Assembly: GCA_051745265.1 (NCBI GenBank)
Contig: JBNJDW010000009.1
Location: 1-18,860, forward strand
Origin: JBNJDW01 sp051745265
GTDB taxonomy: Bacteria; Pseudomonadota; Alphaproteobacteria; Micavibrionales; CSBR16-224
Length of the DNA stretch: 18,860 bases
Reading direction: 5' to 3'
In this document: positions 14,281 to 18,860 of the stretch, piece by piece
Layout of the letters: each line of letters begins with the position of its first letter
Numbering within the stretch: position 1 is the first letter of the stretch
Notes under the pieces: model-generated
What the model was told of the DNA's origin: nothing
Databases searched by the model: none
Seen by the model: only the letters and a program-made list of their open reading frames with translations
Translations under genes and position numbers: made by a program

Positions 14281-15117
14281 ATGAGCATTTCCCGCCGCTC
14301 CGCCCTGATCAATGTCATGGTCCGTGCCGCTGAAAAAGCAGGCCGCGGCCTGTCACGTGATTTTGGTGAAGTTGAAAATCTTCAGGTTTCCAAAAAAGGT
14401 CCCGGTGATTTTGTCAGTGCCGCCGATATCCGTGCTGAAAAAATCATTCGCGAAGAACTTGCCAAAGCCCGGCCAAAATTCGGTTTCCTGATGGAAGAAA
14501 GCGGTGAAACCAAGGGAGAAGACCCCGACCGCCGCTGGATTGTTGATCCGCTGGATGGGACCAGCAATTTTCTGCACGGTATTCCACGCTGGGCCGTTTC
14601 AATAGCCGCCGAAGAAAAAGGCAAAATCATTGCCGCTGTCGTTTATGAACCCGTTTCCGGTGATTTATACTGGGCCGAGCGTGGTAATGGCGCTTACCTG
14701 AATAACCGCCGTCTGGAATGCTCCCGCCGCAGCAAACTGGCAGACTGTATGGTTGGTACCGGCCTGCCCGGACATGGCGTACCCCATAAAGACATCAAGC
14801 TGTTTTCTGCCGAGATTGATGCCATTATGCATCAGGTTTCCGGTCTGCGCCGTATGGGCGGTGCTACGCTTGATCTTTGCTATGTCGCATCCGGAAAATT
14901 CGATGGTTTCTGGGAACGTAATCTTTCACCATGGGATCTGGCCGCAGGCAGTCTGATCATCACCGAGGCCGGGGGCGTATTTACCGATATCACCAAAGGG
15001 CAGAACAACATATATCAGAACGAAGCTCTTGCCGCCAACGGCTCCATTCATCACGAACTTCGGACACTCATTCTTAACGCAGGCAAATCGTCGCAAAAAG
15101 AGAAAGCTGTATCATGA
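14281..15117 (+). CDS. suhB: Inositol-monophosphatase-family phosphatase (SuhB-like)
   Basis: A 278-residue metal-dependent phosphatase. The active-site Glu lies in FLMEESGE (69-76), the two Asp residues in WIVDPLDGTSNF (D89 and D92) and the second signature in SPWDLAAGSLIITEAGG (W218, D219), the full IMPase pattern with Mg2+ ligands. Family members remove phosphate from inositol-1-phosphate or related small molecules, and SuhB in E. coli also works with the transcription antitermination complex. Which role applies here is not visible. It follows efp by six bases and shares an ATGA overlap with the OmpA-domain gene, so it sits in the middle of an operon. Confidence 0.9.
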   Translation: MSISRRSALINVMVRAAEKAGRGLSRDFGEVENLQVSKKGPGDFVSAADIRAEKIIREELAKARPKFGFLMEESGETKGEDPDRRWIVDPLDGTSNFLHGIPRWAVSIAAEEKGKIIAAVVYEPVSGDLYWAERGNGAYLNNRRLECSRRSKLADCMVGTGLPGHGVPHKDIKLFSAEIDAIMHQVSGLRRMGGATLDLCYVASGKFDGFWERNLSPWDLAAGSLIITEAGGVFTDITKGQNNIYQNEALAANGSIHHELRTLILNAGKSSQKEKAVS

Positions 15118-17363
15118 CACATTTAAAATCTAAAAAGCATATTCTTCTGGCCGCTTCAATGACAAGCGCGCTGATCACACTTTCCGCAACGCAGGAGGCG
15201 CTGGCCAACACACGTTACTATGACTCGCCAACAGGTAAACCTGCAATCGAACTTAACCTTGATGTCATCGGCTCTACGGATAAAAAAGCAACATCGGACA
15301 CTGCAGCGCCTATTAAATTAAACCCCAATTATGCTTCAGCATCCAAGACTAAGCCAGCGCCCGCATCAAAGCCCGCGCCAAAACGCGACACCATTACATT
15401 AAAACCAACCCGCGCGATGCTGGAAAAACAGCGTAAGGCCGAGGCCAGCGCACAGCAATATGCGCCTATAGCAAATCCTGAGCCCCAGCCTGTAGATACG
15501 GCTGAGCCTTTCGCCCCGACCTCTCTGGCAACAAATACATCGCGTAACAGCCCAACCGCTGATGCAGAAATAGAAAAAAGGGCAGCGCCAAAGGTTTCTG
15601 ACCGGCCCCGCCGCTCAACAACCTTTACCAGAGCTGATGCACCGGGTATTGCCGATGTCGAGACTATGGCACCGCGCAGCCTGCCACCTTTAGAACAGGC
15701 ACACCGAACATCCGAGCGGCCCTCAGAAGCGCCCTCCAGACCTGCAACAAAACCTGAACCAAAACCTGCCTATCAACCGGCTCCTGTCGATTCATCTTCC
15801 GTAGAAATGCCCGAAATTGAGGTGGTCAAATCAACTTCAAACTATGATCCGGCGCCTGAACCTGTTGCTGAGCCCGTTTCTCAGCCCGTTCCTGAAACAC
15901 GGCCAGAGCCCATAAGTAACCCGGCTTATGATGTGCCGCCCATTGAAGAAGTCACCATCAGCCAAAGAACGCCTGAAACGGTTACACAAACGCAACCCGT
16001 ACCTTCGCAGCCGCCAGCACGGCCCGCAGCGAAAAAAGCGCCGCCGCGGCCTTCTTTCTTTGATGTTATCGAACGGTCCGTAGACCGGTTGGCAGGTGAT
16101 GTAAAAAATAATACGCCTTCCCCGACCGATGTTCAGGCATCCTATACGCCCGAACAGGGCTATGCCCCTATTCCCAATGCTGAACTGTTTGATCCGCGGA
16201 AAAAAGAAGAGGATTCATCATCAGAGGCAAGAAGGCTAACCGAGGCCGCGGTCAAGGCACATGAAGCCAAAGCTGAACCGACCACAACGCCACAAAGGGA
16301 AACCACACCTCCAACGCAAAGAAATCCGGATATCAAGGTTGAGGTCACACAACCGGCACCGGATGTTGATCAGGATATGGCCCCGGTTTCCAGAGCAGAG
16401 CCACAAAACATCAAACAGCAGCCAAGCCCGCAGCTGCCTGAAATAGAGACAGTATCTGAACCAATGATGCCGCGTCGCACTGTTAACCCCAAAGAACGGG
16501 AAGACCGTTATGCGGATGACAGCACAACAAGAAATATTGACAGCTATCAATCACAAAGCCCGGCGCCACCGACGGTTTCAACACCGACACCGCCGCCCGT
16601 CTCCTCAGAACGTGAAACGCTTCCGGTTATAGATAAAGAAGCCAGTGTGACAACTGAACGCCAAACCGCAACACAGGAGACAAAGTCAGCGCCTCAAATC
16701 AATTGGAATGAGCCGCCGGCCCAGGAAAAGCCTGTCGCTTTCAAAGTTGACCGCAGCAAAGAAACTGCGGCAGCACCGGTTGATCCTGCTTTTGATCCTT
16801 TTGAGAACACAAAGAACCCACAAAATCTGGCGATAAAATCAGATACAATGAAGCCTGAAGTGATTAAACCTAACAAAGATGAGCCGGAACAACAGCCTTC
16901 TGTGTCTGCCGCTCATAATCAGCAAGACAGAGACACAGAGCAATATCAAACCAGTCATAATGAAAACAACCGTATTGAGCCCGCAGCACGGCAGGCTTCA
17001 CCAAGCCAGCAGGCTGCAGCGCCACGCAATACAGCTGACACAGATGACCGTTCTTCTATCGATCAGTCTTTGGTTTTTGACGGTGCCAACAGTGATCTGA
17101 AACCGGAACTTCAGCAAAATCTGGACAGCGTGATCGCGGAACTGGAAGCAGATGAAAACCGCCGTTTACAGCTTCGTTCTTACGCCGCATCAACGGATGG
17201 CTCCTCAAGTTCCGCCAGACGAGTGGCTTTGGGACGCGCCATTAAGGTTCGCAAATACTTTATGGATCAGGGCATTCGCTCCACACGGATCGATGTTCGG
17301 GCCCTTGGCGATGAAACAGAACAAACACCATTGAACCGGGTGGATATGGTTCTGGTCCGCTAA
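15114..17363 (+). CDS. Long proline-rich envelope protein with C-terminal OmpA-like domain
   Basis: A 749-residue protein. Residues 1-31 look like a Sec signal peptide (hydrophobic core after LKSKKH, likely cut after EALA). Residues about 32-650 are low-complexity and very rich in Pro, Glu, Ser, Thr and Gln, for example APEPVAEPVSQPVPETRPEP, so probably disordered. The last 98 or so residues (from SLVFDGANSDLKPELQQNLD) form an OmpA_C-like domain: it has the beta-alpha layout and GRAIKVRKYFMDQGIRSTRIDVRALGDE, matching the usual RAxxVxxYLxxxGI pattern. Such domains bind peptidoglycan diaminopimelate from the periplasm. The order is signal, long flexible linker, peptidoglycan anchor; no beta-barrel is seen. 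It is the last gene of the dciA-efp-suhB operon. Confidence 0.8.
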   Translation: MTHLKSKKHILLAASMTSALITLSATQEALANTRYYDSPTGKPAIELNLDVIGSTDKKATSDTAAPIKLNPNYASASKTKPAPASKPAPKRDTITLKPTRAMLEKQRKAEASAQQYAPIANPEPQPVDTAEPFAPTSLATNTSRNSPTADAEIEKRAAPKVSDRPRRSTTFTRADAPGIADVETMAPRSLPPLEQAHRTSERPSEAPSRPATKPEPKPAYQPAPVDSSSVEMPEIEVVKSTSNYDPAPEPVAEPVSQPVPETRPEPISNPAYDVPPIEEVTISQRTPETVTQTQPVPSQPPARPAAKKAPPRPSFFDVIERSVDRLAGDVKNNTPSPTDVQASYTPEQGYAPIPNAELFDPRKKEEDSSSEARRLTEAAVKAHEAKAEPTTTPQRETTPPTQRNPDIKVEVTQPAPDVDQDMAPVSRAEPQNIKQQPSPQLPEIETVSEPMMPRRTVNPKEREDRYADDSTTRNIDSYQSQSPAPPTVSTPTPPPVSSERETLPVIDKEASVTTERQTATQETKSAPQINWNEPPAQEKPVAFKVDRSKETAAAPVDPAFDPFENTKNPQNLAIKSDTMKPEVIKPNKDEPEQQPSVSAAHNQQDRDTEQYQTSHNENNRIEPAARQASPSQQAAAPRNTADTDDRSSIDQSLVFDGANSDLKPELQQNLDSVIAELEADENRRLQLRSYAASTDGSSSSARRVALGRAIKVRKYFMDQGIRSTRIDVRALGDETEQTPLNRVDMVLVR

Positions 17364-17386
17364 AAACACGTATAGAATACAGACAC

Positions 17387-17416
17387 AAAAACCCCGCCGG
17401 ATTGGCGGGGTTTTTT
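17387..17416. terminator. Bidirectional Rho-independent terminator
   Basis: AAAAACCCCGCC (17387-17398) pairs with GGCGGGGTTTTT around a GGATT loop, followed by T's to 17416. The A-run on the left gives a T-run on the minus strand, so it can stop both the OmpA-domain operon and popZ, which converge here. Confidence 0.9.
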
Positions 17417-17451
17417 AATTGTTATTTGTCTTCACCTTGTCACGGCCAGAC

Positions 17452-18378
17452 CTAGTCGTCTTCCATCCGGCGGGTCAGTTTCTGAATTTCTTTTTGAACC
17501 AGACGTTCAATCATATCGGGCAGGTTTTCATCCAGCCAGGTTTTCAGCAAAGGCCGCATCAAATCGCGGGTGATGTCTTCCAGTGTAATACCGCTTTGAT
17601 GGTCTTTACGTTCAACCGGCATATTTCCGGCCAGCTTGCCCAAGGCGGCAATCGCGGCATGTTCTGTCTGCTCTGATAACAGCGCGGCAAGTTCATCATC
17701 TTTCTTAGCCGCTGTGTCGTCCTTTTCCTCTGCGTCACCTGCATCTTCGCCGGTTTCCCAGGTATCATCCTGATCTTCCGGTTCAGCCGCAGCTTCTTCT
17801 GCTTCAGGCTCAGGTTCGGATTGCGGCTTTGAATCATCCAGAGCGATCTCAGGTTCTTCAGCCGCAGCTTCCGGCTTGGTCTCTTCATCCATGGTTTTAT
17901 CTTCGTCTGCTGTCATTTCCGTTTCGTCCCCGGCTTGCGGTTCTTCGACTTTATCGGTCAGGTCGAGTATATCATCGTCATTTCCATCATTATCATCACC
18001 CTCAGCGGCTGGGTTTAGATTAAGATCAACGCCCGTGACCTCTTCTTCACCTTCCGGTGACAGATCCACATCTCCCCCGGTCTGGTCATCATCATCTTCG
18101 GGTGTCAAATCGACATCCGGACCGGCGTTATCTGTATCTTTCGGGTTTAAATCGACATCCGGGCCGGCATTATCATCTGACGCCTCCGGCGACAGGTCAA
18201 CATCAGGCCCGGCTTTGTCTCCGGCTTCCGTTCCGGTCCCGGCATCACCAGCCGTGTCTTGATCAGCCGTCTCAGCAGCATCCGCGCCCTCTTCATCATC
18301 CTCAGAGATGATCTGGCGGATCGACTGTAAAATCTCCTCGATTGACGGATCCTGTTCTGCTTCGGTTTGTTCTGCCAT
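17452..18378 (-). CDS. popZ: PopZ, polar organizing protein (DUF2497)
   Basis: A 308-residue, highly acidic protein. The N-terminal QDPSIEEILQSIRQIISEDDE is the conserved PopZ helix that recruits client proteins. The C-terminal DLMRPLLKTWLDENLPDMIE and RLVQKEIQKLTRRMEDD form the oligomerisation helices. Between them is a long Asp/Glu/Pro-rich disordered linker (about residues 28-262). In Caulobacter PopZ forms a polar condensate that anchors ParB-parS and organises cell-cycle regulators. The linker here contains five diverged copies of a 14-15-residue acidic repeat. It lies after a tolC-type gene on the same strand, and its end faces the shared terminator. Confidence 0.93.
   Translation of the reverse strand: MAEQTEAEQDPSIEEILQSIRQIISEDDEEGADAAETADQDTAGDAGTGTEAGDKAGPDVDLSPEASDDNAGPDVDLNPKDTDNAGPDVDLTPEDDDDQTGGDVDLSPEGEEEVTGVDLNLNPAAEGDDNDGNDDDILDLTDKVEEPQAGDETEMTADEDKTMDEETKPEAAAEEPEIALDDSKPQSEPEPEAEEAAAEPEDQDDTWETGEDAGDAEEKDDTAAKKDDELAALLSEQTEHAAIAALGKLAGNMPVERKDHQSGITLEDITRDLMRPLLKTWLDENLPDMIERLVQKEIQKLTRRMEDD
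18007..18213 (-). repeat. popZ: Five acidic 14-15-residue repeats within PopZ linker
   Basis: Residues 56-124 contain AGPDVDLSPE, AGPDVDLNPK, AGPDVDLTPE, TGGDVDLSPE and TGVDLNLNPA, spaced 15, 14, 15 and 15 residues apart. The DVDL core is best kept in the first four copies. Variation in the copies suggests old duplication followed by drift. Confidence 0.85.
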
Positions 18379-18414
18379 ATTTGATACCCGGTTACCCCAG
18401 CCTATTCATATTAC

Positions 18415-18420
18415 ATTATA
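18415..18420 (-). promoter_or_regulatory. Candidate -10 element of the popZ promoter
   Basis: ATTATA on the plus strand gives TATAAT on the minus strand, 36 bp before the popZ start. No good -35 lies at 16-18 bp. A single GANTC (18464-18468) is 44 bp further upstream in the popZ direction. Weak evidence. Confidence 0.3.
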
Positions 18421-18487
18421 AAAACGGTAATTAAAATACTTAGGACAGTTTTTGCCAAAAAGCGAGTCCTTTTCTTTTATATACGCC

Positions 18488-18860
18488 CTATCTGTCACCT
18501 TGTTCGATACCCAGCCCCAGCCAGTTTTGTCTGGTTTTCTGATAATGTGTTTCCAATTCAGCCGTAATATCATCGATATCAAAGAAACCCGGCGTTAATT
18601 GCCCGGTTGCGGCCAACAGCTGATATTGGGCCATAATAACATCAAATTCTGCGCTGACCAAATCAACCCGGGCATTCAGGCGTTCCTGTTCGGCATCCAG
18701 AACATCAAGCACGGTCCGTGAGCCATAGCGCGATTCCTCACTGACCCCTTCAAAAGCAATTTCAGAGGCCTCAATCTGTGCCTGACGGGCGGCGATGCCG
18801 GCCCGGGCCGCCTGCAGGTTTTCCCAGCTTTCGATGACATATTGCCTGATATTACGTTCC
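18488..18860 (-). CDS. tolC: TolC-family outer-membrane efflux/secretion channel, C-terminal part (runs off window)
   Basis: The reading frame stays open to the right edge of the window. The visible 123 residues include an alpha-helical stretch (ENLQAARAGIAARQAQIEAS) and the hallmark GSRTVLDVLDAEQERLNARV, followed by AQYQLLAATGQLTP. This is the helix-strand region that ends the second TolC repeat. The protein is a trimeric outer-membrane tunnel used by RND or type I secretion systems. Reading only the internal GTG at 18712 would miss the true upstream part; the frame continues without a stop. The popZ start lies 109 bp after the stop codon. Confidence 0.9.
   Translation of the reverse strand, partial: ERNIRQYVIESWENLQAARAGIAARQAQIEASEIAFEGVSEESRYGSRTVLDVLDAEQERLNARVDLVSAEFDVIMAQYQLLAATGQLTPGFFDIDDITAELETHYQKTRQNWLGLGIEQGDR

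Noticed and set aside
17876..18262. Long serine/proline-rich open frame antisense to popZ (128 residues)
   Set aside because: It is the shadow of the Asp/Glu-rich PopZ repeat on the opposite strand; no ribosome binding site was seen.

Overview
The window looks like a chromosomal segment of a CtrA/CcrM-type alphaproteobacterium, judged from the gene set and not from any database match. It carries ccrM (GANTC methyltransferase with a C-terminal RAMA domain), popZ (DUF2497 polar organizer), a DUF721/DciA-type protein next to mutY, and a TolC-type efflux channel. GC is moderate, with no rRNA, tRNA, IS element, phage gene or CRISPR array visible. Genus cannot be fixed from this; the content suits a Rhodospirillales- or Micavibrio-like lineage, which is only a guess.

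Layout. 1-3191 (minus strand): 5' part of wrbA, a PiT/SLC20-like membrane protein and an SLC13-family permease with two RCK_C domains, which looks like an anion-transport block. 3395-4477 (plus): a polyprenyl-phosphate sugar-1-phosphate transferase (WecA/MraY superfamily), convergent with a minus-strand methyltransferase (4485-5282). The methyltransferase is divergent from bcp (5378-5845), and a perfect TTAA-N7-TTAA box (CtrA consensus) lies between them. 5846-6353 is a 508-bp gap with a second perfect TTAA-N7-TTAA box, three consecutive hairpins ending in a terminator (a candidate small RNA), and then the strong sigma70 promoter of rplU. 6354-8100: rplU-rpmA, a terminator, obgE. 8141-9985: a small unknown protein, a zinc-ribbon protein with a degenerate methyltransferase fold, and rnhB.

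10080-11216 is ccrM, preceded by five GANTC sites in 97 bp, which suggests methylation-sensitive autoregulation. 11230-11976 (minus) is an AT-rich orphan secreted protein placed between ccrM and mutY. mutY (12045-13109, minus) is divergent from a compact plus-strand operon: dciA-like, efp (11-bp overlap), an inositol-monophosphatase-family gene and a long proline-rich OmpA-domain protein (ATGA overlap). A bidirectional terminator at 17387-17416 separates this from minus-strand popZ and the 3' end of a tolC-type gene at the window edge.

Themes. Two groups stand out: translation and growth (rplU, rpmA, obgE, efp), and chromosome or cell-cycle functions (ccrM, popZ, dciA, rnhB, mutY). The most interesting non-coding signals are the hairpin cluster at 6110-6231, the two CtrA-like boxes and the GANTC cluster upstream of ccrM. 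The most interesting protein features are the 14-15-residue acidic repeats in the PopZ linker, the AT-rich orphan, and the roughly 600-residue disordered linker of the OmpA-domain protein.
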